A stretch of 64,000 bases of DNA from Syngnathus acus (Eukaryota; Chordata; Actinopteri; Syngnathiformes; Syngnathidae): NCBI RefSeq assembly GCF_901709675.1, contig NC_051098.1, positions 3,550,500 through 3,614,499 of the forward strand. The letters run 5' to 3'. Positions 1-11,232 of the stretch are shown one piece after another. The notes under the pieces were generated by a model, which had not been told where the DNA came from, made no database searches, and saw only the letters and a list, made by a program, of their open reading frames with translations. Numbering within the stretch: position 1 is the first letter of the stretch; each line of letters starts with the position of its first letter. A program made the position numbers and the translations under genes.

Positions 1-67
<67 letters not shown>
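1..67. repeat. (CA)n microsatellite
   Basis: Uninterrupted AC dinucleotides fill the first 67 bases and probably continue past the left window edge. Confidence 0.98.
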
Positions 68-69
<2 letters not shown>

Positions 70-1058
70 CTTATGTGATATGACGGTTTTATACAATTGG
101 ACTGAGAGAAGACTGAATGCTCCCTGAATAACATCTTCTACCTTTCATAACTGTGCATGTGACCTGAAAGAAAACACAGTCGACTAGAGGGGTGGGGGTT
201 GGGGTGGGGGCAATGCAAGCAGGAGTTATATTAATAATAGATGGTTGCTGACAGCCTCTCGGGTATTAATAGAAAGCTACTACAGTGTGGCAATTCATTC
301 TCATGCTTAAATATAGCCTCACAAAGCAAGGGTAGAGCACAGGGGTATTTTTCTGCTAGGTGTCTTGTAAGTTATAAATCCTGGTCTGCAATAGTCCCAC
401 AAAAATATTGTAAGTTTGTTTCTTTTCTGTCCATTAAAAGTTTTACATTGCATGTGATAATTTTCTTTTTAAAACATGCGTGTGGATCTAAAGTATGATC
501 TGAAAACATTGAGGCCAGATTTTCTGAAGGGGTAAATTCTTGGCTAAGTCATCTAAACAAACACTTAAATGAGAGATTTGTTGATTAAATATGTTAATTC
601 AGGGTGCATCTTTTTCTTTATTTAGCAGCTGTGGTAGAGTTAAATTATGTGTATATCATGTTTAACTAAATACTGTGTTTCAGGTGGTACATGCAGCGTC
701 AGTATACTCTTACAACCCTATTTTGTAAAAAGAGAGACTCGGATATTCAGCAAAGAGTCCAGGTCAATGAGAAAGCACAGTGAAGTGTGACCTTGGCAGT
801 GAGTAGGAAGAAGGGACAAAGGAATTGAGTCCATAAAGATGATAAGAGACTGCAAGACAGGCAGGAGCAGGGATAACTCTATTAAGGGAGGATAGGGCAG
901 AGGCAGAAGACGTTATTACAGAATCTCCAAAGAACTGAATATTGATCAATACATAAATCTTATTGAGAATCGAGCAGACGAAGTTTAATGAGAAAAAACA
1001 TTCATAACGCACAAAGTTTACATCCAACAAAATAACTGCCAAAAACCTGAGCCATATC
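68..1058. other. No gene recognised
   Basis: AT-rich sequence with only short chance reading frames. By position it would lie in the presumed intron 1 of the melatonin receptor gene. The last part runs into a LINE fragment. Confidence 0.5.
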
Positions 1059-1790
1059 ACTTCTTTCAGAAGTTTGCGGACGACACTGTAATTGTTGGCT
1101 CTATTCGAGATGCACGGGAGGAGGAGTACAGGAGCCTGGTCCGGCGCTTCGTCAGTTGGTGTGGCTCCAACCAGCTGCACCTAAACACAATCAAGTCCAA
1201 GCAAATGGTGGTGGACTTCAGGAGGCCCAGACCTTGTCCTGAGCCTCAATGGAGACTGTGTGGAGATAGTGCAGACTTGTAAATATCTTGGAGTGTTGCT
1301 GGAGGACAAAGACGACTGGTTTGCTCACGTCGATGCTTTGCACAAAAAAGGACAACTGTAATTCCTCAGGCGGTTGGCATCCTTCAATGTCTGCAATGTT
1401 ATTCTGCAGATATTTTACCAGTCTGTTGTGGCGAGCGCCTTCTTCTTTGTGGTGGCGTACTGGGGGGGCAGCATCAAGAAGAGGGATGCCTCCCACCCAC
1501 CTGGTGAGGAAGGAGGGTTCTGTTGTGGGCACAGAGCTGCCTGATCTGATGTCTGTGGCAGAACCGCGGGTGTTAGCCAGGTTGCTGTCCATCAAGGACA
1601 GCCCCGTCCACACAGTATGCAGCACCATCACTTGGTGGAGAAGTAGCTTCAGTGACAGGCTGTTGACACCATCTTGCTCCGTGGAAAGCCTGAGGGGTTC
1701 ATTTCTTTCTGATGCCGTGAGACTTTTTAACTCGTCGCGGGGGTTAGGGGTGTGTTCACGCTCATGGTCTTGGGTTGGCAAATGAATAAT
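1059..1790 (+). pseudogene. L2/CR1-type LINE reverse transcriptase, 3' half, decayed
   Basis: Conceptual translation starts inside the reverse transcriptase at the catalytic FADDT motif (about 1070-1085). It continues through the usual C-terminal landmarks: a serine/tryptophan-rich thumb segment, a KYLGVLLEDK motif near 1277-1310, a QSVVAS-containing segment near 1420 and a terminal AVRLFNS motif near 1710-1735. These appear in different frames, with at least one frameshift around 1225 and several stops, so the copy is dead. The upstream two thirds of the LINE is missing, as expected for a 5'-truncated insertion. A related piece, covering the part of the reverse transcriptase just before FADD, lies at 56704-57130. 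The clade (L2, CR1 or Rex1) is inferred from general similarity. Confidence 0.8.
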
Positions 1791-1948
1791 GTTTGTTGTT
1801 GTTTGTTTATATAGTGACACTTTCATCGGCTGTTTATTATTTGTTTTGCATGATTTTCTATGTCAGTCTACTGAACGCAAATTAGCTAAACCTGGACATG
1901 TGAAAAAGTGTCATTATTTTTTTTCTCTAACAGATACACATTGTCTAC

Positions 1949-2032
1949 CTACCTACCAACCTACCAACCTACCTATGTACCTACCTACCTACCTACCTAC
2001 CTACCTACCTACCTACCTACCTACCTACCTAA
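1949..2032. repeat. (CTAC)n microsatellite
   Basis: Imperfect then perfect CTAC tetranucleotides. They lie shortly after the LINE fragment ending near 1790 and could have grown from a retroposon tail. Confidence 0.95.
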
Positions 2033-2162
2033 TTATCTAATCTACCAAAAATAGAAACAAAATGTGAAATTTTCAATTACGTAATCAGTGTTCTGCAGCC
2101 TGACAATGCAAACCTTTGAAATGGGTCTTAACGTGCACATTTTTTGTTCTTCCTAGCACTGC

Positions 2163-2244
2163 CATGAATGACTGAATGACTGAATGAATGAATGAATGAA
2201 TGAATGAATGAATGAATGAATGAATGAATGAATAAATAAATACA
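2163..2244. repeat. (TGAA)n microsatellite
   Basis: Tandem TGAA units with TGAC variants at the left end and TAAA variants at the right end. Confidence 0.95.
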
Positions 2245-3140
2245 TGAACAAACAAACATGTTAGGCTGGATTTACAGCTGCAAAGAAATAACAATGAAAG
2301 GTGAAAAGACCTAATTTTGTATTATCTTTTTAATTCTGAGTAATTCTGAATAAAGATGAAGTCACGGCATAGCGCAGCAGCACCTCAACTCCAAGGTGAC
2401 AGAAATGACCTATTCTTTTCTTTCACATTAATCGTAAAAATGTGTGGTTGAAACATCAGACCAAGCTTCACAAATAGGGTGATCCAACAACAATGATTCA
2501 CCAACCAATGGGACAAAGATGAAGGAAGCAGACATGAGCAGCAAGAGACAGAGCGGAAGCAGTCTGACGTCACAGCAAAAAGAGGAACGTGTCAAGGCTC
2601 GAAATTGAGCTCATCTTAAGCATAGGATTGCTTGCTCATGTATAATTAAGAAATTCCTACATTAAAAATAAATAAATTAACACATTCTTCCATTGCCTAG
2701 TAATAAAAAGACATCTCGATACATACAGTAAATAAAGCATTTTTAAAGCAGCAGAAAACATGCATCTTGGCCATGGTTGATAGCCTAATTGTTCATCTGA
2801 TTATACGAGCACATCTTCAAAGCAGGAGAACAAAGTGGGGCACAAAGACAGCGGCAGCAGGAAGAGCTAGCGAAGGAGGCAGATTCCCTCAGGAAAGAAT
2901 GAAGCAATTGTGAATTTTTCCCATTTCTCAGATGTCTGTAACGGTATCTCAGTGTGGCTCGGGAATTCCCTTAGTGTGCTGCTCTGTAATTGGCTCCTTC
3001 ATTAGTTTGGGGATTTGAGAATATTTTTGCTACTATGCTGGCATATCAATAAGGAATCCACTTTCTACCCATTGGCCAATTGAAGCATCATTAGGGATTC
3101 GGACGGTCATTGACTTTTTCTTTGGATTGTTTTATATTAT
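2245..3140. other. No gene recognised
   Basis: AT-rich presumed intronic sequence. I see no open frame with family resemblance and no clear repeat structure. Confidence 0.5.
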
Positions 3141-3262
3141 GTGTTCTATGTGCCCTCTCTGCATCCATTACAGCCTGGTCATCCTGGAAGGGGGATCCTC
3201 CCATCTGTGGTCTCTTCTCAAGGTTTCTCTTCTCAAGTCAACTTGACTTGACTTGATTCATA
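3141..3262 (+). mobile_element. LINE 3'-tail fragment ending in (TTGAC)n
   Basis: Closely matches 12600-12855 in this window, including the segment ATCCTGGAAGGGGGATCC and the CTTGACTTGACTTG terminal repeat, but with the middle of the tail deleted. The simple-repeat end and the second copy identify it as the 3' end of a retroposon. Confidence 0.7.
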
Positions 3263-4726
3263 CTTTACAGTTTAACCTCAAAGTCATCAGACATTTATAG
3301 ATCAACTTGCTTAAGCAATGTTTGGAGTAAGGGTACAAATTCTGTTTTGTTTTCCTCCAAATTCATAATAAACATAATCTTCCTGAGAAAATAGTGTATT
3401 ATTCTGGAATGTAATGTGTAATCTTGTAACAGGATTATCAAATGAAGGACACTTTATATTTAATATGTCACTGACAATTTAGTTTTAAACCCTGCGTCAA
3501 AAAGGAGACTATAAACTAATTCTGTAAGATTTAGTTATAAAAAGTCATTCAGCCATTTTGTATGACGTACCTCCAGGGTTTATAGTCTGTTTACCAAACT
3601 TGTCAAATCAGACTGTGAGCTCAATTTATATGATGGCATCACTAATCTGACTGATCTAATCCAACTGATCTATGCATCAAACACTTTATATTTGCTTTAT
3701 AAGACACTTGCAACTAAGTGTTATTAAGACATCTCTTAAAGTTCCCCTTCACATGCTTTTTACAATTCTTGAAGTGACTGTTCATACGCAGTTAATCAAT
3801 GATACTCGGATTTAGCTACACAAACTACTGTTCAAATGGCTGGTCCCAGAACATTTGCATAGTGTACAATACTCATCTTCCTCTCTACACCCCCTTTGTC
3901 CCATCCGTAAAAAGATTCGAGAGCCACTGGATTGGATTGGCCCGGCTATGGAAAATAATTAGATGCAGAGAGCCAAAAAGAGAGAGAAACATGTCCAATA
4001 TACGCAAGCTAAAACCTAAAATGCTTTTATTGGTATTAAGGAAAAATGTGTTTGTGTTCTACACATCTTGAAGTGCATTGAAAAAAGAAGCCCTTATTTT
4101 ACTTTTTTTTTTTTTCTTCATTTTTACTCCGATTAGGATTTAGCTTAAAAAAAATTGCGACATCCTGTGGGGTGGTGAAAAAAAGTGGGAAGGTTAAGCA
4201 GTTTCCACAGCTCTGCTCTACCCACACCCACATCACCAATGAGACACAAAGAAAGTGATTTGATTATTTCCCACATAGTTGCCCAGGGTGAGAGGTGGTG
4301 GCCAGACCTGTGTGGAATTATTCATGTGTCACCAACTGAGTTGTGTTAAATTCTCCCCTCAGAGAGAAGAATAACATAACAGAATATATAGCTTCTCTGA
4401 ATTTTTGGGTGGGCTCATGAATTTTTCAGCTCTTATTGGTTTGCTATAACATACAGTATAGGGCTCTATTTTTATAAACAGCGCACATGAACTCAGTGTA
4501 AAAACTTGCATGTAATTTTGTGCCGCGGCAAGTCTAGTTTTTATTTTAGCAATTTTAGAAACCCTTTTTCTTTACTTTTAAAACGTTTAAAATGTTTTTG
4601 AAATTTCCTGTCGTCAATGTGCATTCTTTAGGCAATCTTGGTAAGCTACTTTTGTTTTCTCCTCTGAATCTCATTTATTGGTGTTCTTTCCCTCTAACTT
4701 TCTCTTCAGACTTACTAATATGTATA
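3263..4726. other. No gene recognised
   Basis: AT-rich sequence with homopolymer tracts and only short unrelated frames. It ends at the TA target of the first 251-bp-repeat MITE. Confidence 0.5.
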
Positions 4727-5583
4727 CCGTATTTTCCGCACTATTAGGCGCACTTAAAAACTTACATTTTACTCAAAAAACCACAGTGCGCCTTATAATG
4801 CAAGAGCGCCTTATATATGGATCAATTGATGAATTTGTTGATCCATACTGGTTGTACACAGTGCTCTGCCAAAATGTTTCAGTGCGTTTTAGTACGACTA
4901 GTAAATTACAAGGTCGCATCGCTTCCCAACATTACGGCAACTGTGGTCAGGGGGCGTCACCGAATAGCTGTTGTACCCGCGAGGCTATTTCATTTCAAAA
5001 TAGGCTGCTCCGTTAATGTTTCGAGTAAATTTACGGATTGATATGGAAGGGAAACATAGGTAAGCAGTACCAATGTGTTAGATCAAACTTTAGTCAGTTC
5101 CGATCATTTTATAGGAGATCGTTTGAGAAACGCGATTGTTTACACTTTGCTGAGGCTCATGGGGGTCTGCGAGCTGAGGCTCATGGGAGTTTGCGGGTGG
5201 CTAATGCTATAATAATAGCTGCTATACGCACAAGGCTATTTCATGTCAAAATAGGCTGCTCTGTTAATGTTTCGAGTAAATTTACGGATCGATATGGAAG
5301 GGAAACATAGGTAAGCAGTACCAGTGTTAGATCGAACTTTAGTCAGTTCTGATCATTTTATAGGAGATTGTTTGAGAAACGCGATTGTTTACAGAGGGCT
5401 CATTGGTTATTGGCTAGTGGATGCATACCGCAACCCTAGTCAACCTCAGTTTGTTGCAGTATAGCTTCTATTTTATGCGCCTTTTAATCCGGTGCGCCCT
5501 ATATATGAAATAATTTCTAAAATAAAAAATTCAATGAGGGTGCGCCTTATAATCCAGTGCGCCTTTTGGTGCGAAAAATACGG
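4727..5583. mobile_element. TA-flanked pogo/Tc1-type MITE with 251-bp repeat, copy 1 (857 bp)
   Basis: The ends are inverted repeats: CCGTATTTTCCGCAC on the left and, in reverse complement, CCGTATTTTTCGCAC on the right. Each end then repeats GGCGCAC/GCGCCTTATA motifs. A TA dinucleotide flanks both sides (4725-4726 and 5584-5585), the target preference of Tc1/mariner/pogo transposases. No transposase is encoded. Copies 2 and 3 are at 23474-24833 and 60489-62350. Assignment to pogo is inference from the TA target and from a related-looking element at 54192-56701 that carries a transposase start. Confidence 0.9.
5015..5400. repeat. 251-bp internal tandem repeat, one full unit plus partial
   Basis: The landmark AATGTTTCGAGTAAAT occurs at 5015 and 5266, exactly 251 bp apart. 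A partial unit precedes it and another follows. Same unit as in the arrays at 23761 and 60776. Confidence 0.93.
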
Positions 5584-5585
5584 TA

Positions 5586-5964
5586 CTTTAAGTGAACCTA
5601 GGGACAGTTCTTTTACATATCAAATTATGGCACCACTGCAGTTCCCTGATATCTGAATACATCCATGAGAACGGAGGAACTGCTGATTCTGACAGAAAGT
5701 AGTGTGATCGATCAACAACATTGTGGATTCCACAACCTACTTAAAGTTGAGAAATACCGGGCCTTATTTTTATGCCCAGTGCAAGTCTCAAAGTATTTTG
5801 ACAATGATTTAGCAGGCTCAATGCACACTGCTGTCATATTTGAGTGAAATACGATGACATCAATCACACAAATCAGCAGAGCGCATTCATTACAGTTACA
5901 GAAAGAAAAAAAAAATCGGATTACATTTACATTTGATAAGAATGTGGATTATTTTGCAAAATTA
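5586..5964. other. No gene recognised
   Basis: Short spacer between the MITE and the following hAT remnant, with nothing recognisable. Confidence 0.5.
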
Positions 5965-5989
5965 CAGAGATGGGACCAAGTCACACATG

Positions 5990-6135
5990 TGCAAGTCTCA
6001 AGTAAGTCTCAAGTCTTAACCTTCAAGTCTCAAGTAAGTCCCAAGTCATTTTATTCTTGGGCAAGTCAAGTCAAGTCCTTAAATAGGTCAAGTCTAAGTC
6101 AAGTCCTTAAATAGGTCAAGTCAAGTCCAAGTCAA
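5990..6135. repeat. AAGTC-rich tandem repeat
   Basis: Many copies of CAAGTC, with a longer duplicated unit (CAAGTCCTTAAATAGGTCAAGT) near 6070 and 6100. It lies inside the hAT remnant, next to its terminus. Confidence 0.9.
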
Positions 6136-6269
6136 GTTAACTGTAGTTTTTATTTATTAACTTGCTCCATATTAAGTCATATTTACTTAATTCAGTTTCA
6201 TCATCATCATATTCATTGCATTAAAGCTATATACGTATACACACACCAATTTAGATAAATGAAAAGCAC

Positions 6270-6401
6270 TTACTTGGCAGAATGGCTCTTCAGATGACGG
6301 ACAAAGTTTGAAGTTGTCGTCTGGCTGTCCGAAATGTTTTTGTTGCATATCTCGCACTGTGCTGTCCGTCTTTTGCCGTCATAAAAGTAATTGCGATAGC
6401 C
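6270..6401 (-). pseudogene. BED zinc-finger exon of a hAT transposase (interrupted)
   Basis: The minus-strand translation of 6275-6400 contains a Cys-x2-Cys pair (CEICNKN) followed by HLKSH, the C2H(x)H arrangement of the BED DNA-binding finger found at the N-terminus of hAT transposases and ZBED proteins. The frame ends at an AAG/GTAAGT-like splice donor near 6270. The same frame appears to continue upstream on the other side of the element at 6402-7224 (minus strand of 7225-7262), with a shared GGCTA at the break. The exon was therefore split by that insertion. The remaining transposase exons are absent. Confidence 0.65.
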
Positions 6402-7224
6402 CATAGGTCGGCAACCCATGGCTCCGGAGCCACATGTGGCTCTTTCATCCTTCTGTTGTGGCTCCCTGTGACTTTGGAAAATAATGAGTATTTTATAAAA
6501 ATTACATTTTATTTTAGTTTGTTCATTTTAAAATATAATTCTGAATTTGAAGATTATGGTAAACTTGTAACATTAAAATTAAACGTTTTTAATATTTTTA
6601 CCGCCCAAAATATGCGTTACATCCGCCGATGTGCGACATTCGAATTCCTGGCGTCCCTCACGTCTGGCAGCCGGCGTTTTTCCAGCACACTACCAGCGTG
6701 ATAACTATATATTAAGTGAAGTAGTCGTTTTTTTTAATTCAGGAGGACAAGTGGCTGCACACTCCAGTACACGCAATGGGACAGAAGCAGACTGCGCATT
6801 TTTTTGGTTTGCATTGTTCGTTCAGTGCTGGTGGATAATATTTGGATAAGTTTGGATTTTTATCTCATAAATAAGAGGACAGGTGACTGCAGGCTGTTTG
6901 CATTTTTTGTTCAGTGGGTTGGGTAAGTTTGGATTTTTATTTCTTAAATACGAGGACTCAAATAGACACCGGGTATTTTATTTGAAATTAAGCATCAACC
7001 AAGTGTAAAATGCTTTTTGTTACATGCAGAAATAAAATTCCGTGTTCTCTGCAGCAGTTCGTTGATTTCATTTTCATAAATGCAATAGTTTTTTGTACAT
7101 AGCATAATATATACATGCATAATATATATAATGATGTCAAAATGGGTTGTGGCTCCGGGTGCTTTCTTTTCATTGGGGGGCGGTCCCAAATGGCTCTTTG
7201 AGTAAAAAAGGTTGCCGACCCCTG
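6402..7224. mobile_element. Nonautonomous hAT element inserted in a BED-finger exon
   Basis: The left end CATAGGTCGGCAACC and right end GGTTGCCGACCCCTG are inverted repeats of the common vertebrate hAT type. A GGCTC motif follows inside each end. A clean 8-bp target duplication is not visible. Only GGCTA is shared between the flanks, so the junction has mutated. No coding capacity. Confidence 0.75.
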
Positions 7225-7262
7225 CTAGCCGAAGGTGTTGTCGTTTTCAGGAGACAAGATTT

Positions 7263-7925
7263 CAATAACGTCACTGAGGCAATATTTTAACGAACTCCAC
7301 TTCATTGTATGGCTTTTTAGCCCGTGCAATGTTCCAAGCCAGTTGAAACAATGCAAGTGTGACAGTCTCTGAGTGCTTCGTAATTTTTTTGAAAAACTGT
7401 ACCTATTTTTCTGCCTGACTTTTCAAAGTCTCCAAACTTGTGCTTGCGAAATTCAGTCCCTTTTGCAAAGTCCTTATCGATATTGGCATGAAGTGAGCTG
7501 AAGTGGCGCTGACCATTTGAAGCTTTTAAATGCGCCAATGACGTCCGACATATCAGGCAGAATGGCTTGCCATAGCGTTCAACAAAAAACAACTTTAACT
7601 CTGTTAAAAACATCCTGTGTTCATCGCCATATATTCGTTTAGCTGTGCATTTTTTCCTTGCCATTTTGGCAAGCGTCTTGTCAGCTTTTCTGGACCTAAT
7701 GGGCCCCCGTAGTCAGTCGCCATTCATTAAAAAGCCAGCAAAACCAATCGCTCTGTTTGTCCCTCCTCCTTTGCGGGATTTCACCTCACGCGCATGCGCG
7801 TTTGACCAAAATACCATATTGAACTCAAGCGAAGCAAATACGCACGAAAAATAAACACAAATGTTGATATGAACGTAAAAGAGCCACATGAAACCAGCCA
7901 AAGAGCCGCAGGTTGGCCACCGCTG
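7263..7925 (-). pseudogene. hAT (Charlie/GTF2IRD2-like) transposase N-terminus with 5' terminal repeat
   Basis: An ATG at 7664 (minus strand) opens 115 codons containing CLICRTSLAHLKASNGQRHF. This is the Cys-x2-Cys...His zinc-finger arrangement seen at the N-terminus of domesticated and active Charlie-type hAT transposases such as GTF2IRD2. Related codons continue in another frame to about 7263 (an ARAKKPYNE-like segment), showing a frameshift. Upstream on the minus strand, 7880-7925 ends in a CAGCGGTGGCCAACC terminus. Catalytic DDE and C-terminal dimerisation regions are missing. Confidence 0.75.
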
Positions 7926-8122
7926 TTCTAAGGGATCCTTCCAACACATACGAATACTATCAAAATATTAATTGAAAATCAATCCACAAGACAATATAAA
8001 ACATTTAACCACAAAAAAAACTCACACCCAATCACTCACACTTGATGCGCCCTAATCTCCTACCACCCACAATATTTCGCAATAGTCATTTGTAAAAATA
8101 TAATAATACATACATATAGCAG

Positions 8123-8802
8123 CAGGGCCGGTTCTAGGAATGCACATAAGAGAAATGTGAAGGGGGCATGTTCTTTTTTTTTTACACATTTTTAACACTG
8201 TTAGTGTTTTCTTCTCGGCAGTTGTTAGCTGTGTGTCCAGATCTCAACCTGGAGAAGTGGATTGCTCTCTGTCAGGCCTCTACACTAAGACCTGTCCAGC
8301 TTGGGTGTCCCACCTGAAGATTAAAGCTTCTGCTGGTATAGCTCTTAGGGTCACTGAGGCACGCAAACCCCCTGACCACAATAAGGTGGCAATCTCTCAG
8401 GGGGGGGGGGGGGGGGGGGGGGAACATATAATATGAATGTTATATTAACTATTATTTGAGTTGTTGTTAATCAGTAGTTATATCACGGATCATTACGACG
8501 AGTTTGGTGGAGTTTTTACTGCTTCTTCCAACTCCTACCGCGCTGACTGTAACTTGACACTCGCTGGCTGCGTCTTGCCTCATTTGCATACTCACAGTGA
8601 TTGGATGTTTACGGAGGGGCGCGGAGTCCTGACAGCAGGCTGTGTGAGGACACACACTGCACCGACATGAGAGAAGAGAGGGGGCTGATTAACGTGTGTT
8701 TCTATCAGCGGATTTTTCACTTCTAAAAGTTTGATTCGAGGGGGCAGGACATCTGTTTGAGGGGGCGTTGCCCCCTCTTGCCCCTGCGTAGAGCCGGCAC
8801 TG
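8123..8802. mobile_element. hAT MITE with perfect 8-bp target duplication
   Basis: Ends are CAGGGCCGGTTCTAG and, in reverse complement, CAGTGCCGGCTCTAC. TATAGCAG flanks both sides (8115-8122 and 8803-8810). Inside are short stretches rich in GGGGGC near both ends. No transposase frame is recognised. Confidence 0.92.
8400..8422. repeat. Poly(G) tract
   Basis: About 23 consecutive G on the plus strand inside the hAT MITE. A run of this kind could form a G-quadruplex. Confidence 0.9.
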
Positions 8803-8861
8803 TATAGCAGCATAAACATCTTATGGCACAAAAGGCACTGGAAATACATTATGATATACAT

Positions 8862-9300
8862 CAGGGGTGCCCAATACGTCGATCGCGATCGACCGGTCGA
8901 TCGCCAAGCCACTATTGGTCGATCGCGTGATATTAAAATGTTATTATTTTTTTTATTTTATTTATTTATTTAATTTTTTTTTTTTTTTTTTTTTCGCACT
9001 TGACGCGTGTACAAACAACGGCGCTAACAACACAACACAAACACGCTAGCTCGCGAGTTCCCTCCAATTGTCAGAACCCTGTTTTTTCTCTTAAACTTAA
9101 GAAAGGGTATAAAAATGAGTGGGGCAGCTGGCCATAGTAAGAAGTATCACTTTCATAGGGAATGGGAGTAGGACTTTTTTTTCACGATGACATATATATA
9201 CGTATATATATATATATATAAAAAAATTTTAGTGGGTAGATCTTTGTGACTTGGTCATTTCAAAAGTAGCTCGCGAGCTGAAAAAGTTTGGGCACCCCTG
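8862..9300. mobile_element. hAT MITE with perfect 8-bp target duplication
   Basis: Starts CAGGGGTGCCCAA and ends TTTGGGCACCCCTG. ATATACAT occurs immediately on both sides (8854-8861 and 9301-9308). The interior has a palindromic GATCGCGATCGACCGGTCGATCG-type segment near 8880, a T-rich tract and a short (TA)n. Confidence 0.93.
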
Positions 9301-9824
9301 ATATACATAAACTATACAACTGAGAGAAAGTAGAAAATACGTCCAAATCAAATCTAATGAGTTCAGGAAAAAATAGTACAAGAACAAGATGTCTGACAAA
9401 TTTAAACAGGTTATTGATCTAAGACCATAAGGATGGATCTTCAAACTTAAATGCACTCTGACCAGTTTCTTTTCAAATTTTTGGTGTGAGAAAAATGTGT
9501 GCCTCAGATGACACAATGAACTTAAAGAAATAAAGAATTGCCTTAAGTATGGCCAAAAAGGGAAATATGAATATTCCGTATTTTTCGGACTAAAAGTCGC
9601 TCCGGAGTACAAGTCGCATCAGCCATAAAATTCACAATAAAGGGGAAAAAACATATATAAGTCGCATCGGAGTTTAAGTCGCATTTTGGGGGAAATTTAT
9701 TTGACAAAATCCAACACCAAGTACAGACATGAACCAGCAAAAACAGGCTAAACGATACGGTATGCTAACGTGACATAAACACAAACGAGGAGCTAAGAAC
9801 GGGCCTGACGTAACATTAACAGTT

Positions 9825-10860
9825 ATTCAAATAACTATAACATAAATAATACGTGTATCAAACCATCTGTGTCACTCCAAATCATTGAATCCATCGATCA
9901 AATTCTTCGTCCTTTCTGTAAACAACGCATGTGCGGCGCGCCGCTGACGTCGGACTCGTCGTCAGTTACAGTTCAAATTATTCCACAGGCCCATATAATG
10001 ATATATAAACTATATATCAAATAACTATAATATAAACAACAATTTTATCAAACCATCTGTGTCACTCCAAATCAATGGATCTATTGATCAAATTCTTCGT
10101 CCTTTCTGTAAACAACGCCATGTGTGCAGTGCGCCGCTGACGTCGGACTCGTCGTCAGTTGCAGTTCAAATTATTCCACAGGCCCATATAATATATAAAC
10201 TATACATCAAATAACAATAATATAAACAACAATTTTATCGAACCATCCGTGTCACTTCAAATCATTAAATCCATCGGAATCTTCGTCTTGTGTCGCTTGA
10301 AAAAAAAAGAAAACACAGCTGTTCACTGCGTTCATTTGATATATCAAATAAATGTAATATAAACAACAATTTTATCGAACCATCTGTGTCACTCCAAACC
10401 ATTAAATCCAGCGGAATATTCATCCTACGTGTAAATAAAAAAAACAAAAAAAACAGCTGTTGACTCCGGACCTACGTGAGCCGCTGACGTCAGCCTTGTT
10501 GTCAGTTGCGGCTCCAATTATTCCACAGATCTACGTATATAACCATATTGTAGTGTTACCAAAGTACCAGGCAAGACATGGGTTTGGTAACCGGCTCTTT
10601 ATTTCACAATACAAGAGCTCAACATGTGTGTGTGCTCCAAGCAAGCGCCCTGGATCGCTCTTACCGTCCACCCCCTACTGCCTTCACGGCCTTGCTAAAC
10701 AATTGGAAACTAATGAAGTCTAACAACATACACGTTGCTACTCTAAATAAACTATATGTCAAATAACTATAACATAAATAACAATTTTATCGAACCATCT
10801 GTGTCACTCCAAATCATTAAATCTCCTGACTCCGGAAGTCAGTGAATGGAACTCATTGTC
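9825..10860. repeat. About 190-bp tandem units with CRE-like sites
   Basis: The landmark CCATCTGTGTCACTCC recurs at about 9863, 10053, 10243 (one base changed), 10380 and 10795. The first three are exactly 190 bp apart. Several units contain TGACGTC, and the one at 10485-10492 is the full palindrome TGACGTCA. The interval 10550-10740 is a different segment shared with 35065-35150. Confidence 0.85.
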
Positions 10861-10875
10861 AGTGAGGCTCCAATT

Positions 10876-11060
10876 ATTCAAGATTCAAGAATTTTTATTG
10901 GCCATGTTTGAGCATGCCAAACAAGGAAGTTGACTTCAGTACATCTCAGCCTCTGTTCAACATTTAGGTGACTAACAACACTCAGGACATGTGCAAAAAT
11001 TGACAAATATTCTCAAACATCCCCTGATCTTAAACTCCCAGGAGTTTCCACAGCCATAGT
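10876..11060 (-). mobile_element. LINE 3' tail inserted in MITE
   Basis: On the minus strand it ends in ...TTGGCATGCTCAAACATGG...AATAAAAATTCTTGAATCTTGA. It matches 19408-19572, which is in the opposite orientation in another copy of the same MITE family. The insertion points differ, so these are independent events. Confidence 0.75.
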
Positions 11061-11232
11061 GCGCCCTCATGCGGTTTAAAGTGAAACTAACATGTGAAGT
11101 GATCAACTATACTAATAAGTAAGTAATAAAGTAAAACTTTTTGAATTTCACATATAAGTCGCTCTTGAGTATAAGTCGCCCCCCCCACCCAAACTATGAA
11201 AAAAAACGCGACTTATAGTCTGAAAAATACGG

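Larger units (their letters stand above)
5965..6401 (-). mobile_element. hAT transposon remnant, terminal part
   Basis: Starts with CAGAGATGGGACCAAGTCAC, a hAT-like terminus. This is followed by an AAGTC-rich tandem region (about 5995-6135), then on the minus strand by part of a BED zinc-finger exon. The remnant is broken at 6401/7225 by the insertion of another hAT element. Confidence 0.7.
9576..11232. mobile_element. TA-type MITE, family B copy 1, with internal tandem repeats
   Basis: Left end CCGTATTTTTCGGACTA and right end, in reverse complement, CCGTATTTTTCAGACTATA, each followed by repeats of AAGTCGC. TA follows the right end; the left flank reads TT, a probable mutation. The interior holds about five copies of a roughly 190-bp unit and a LINE-tail insertion. 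A second copy lies at 34489-35927 and a truncated one at 19299-19650. Confidence 0.88.

Noticed and set aside
1218-1826. 202-codon minus-strand frame
   Set aside because: Antisense to the LINE reverse-transcriptase fragment, whose plus-strand motifs are clear.
5038-5310. Repeated 70-90-codon frames in all three 251-bp-repeat MITEs, considered as a conserved repeat protein
   Set aside because: The unit length is not a multiple of three, so the frame is lost at each unit boundary. The similarity is DNA-level repeat homology.
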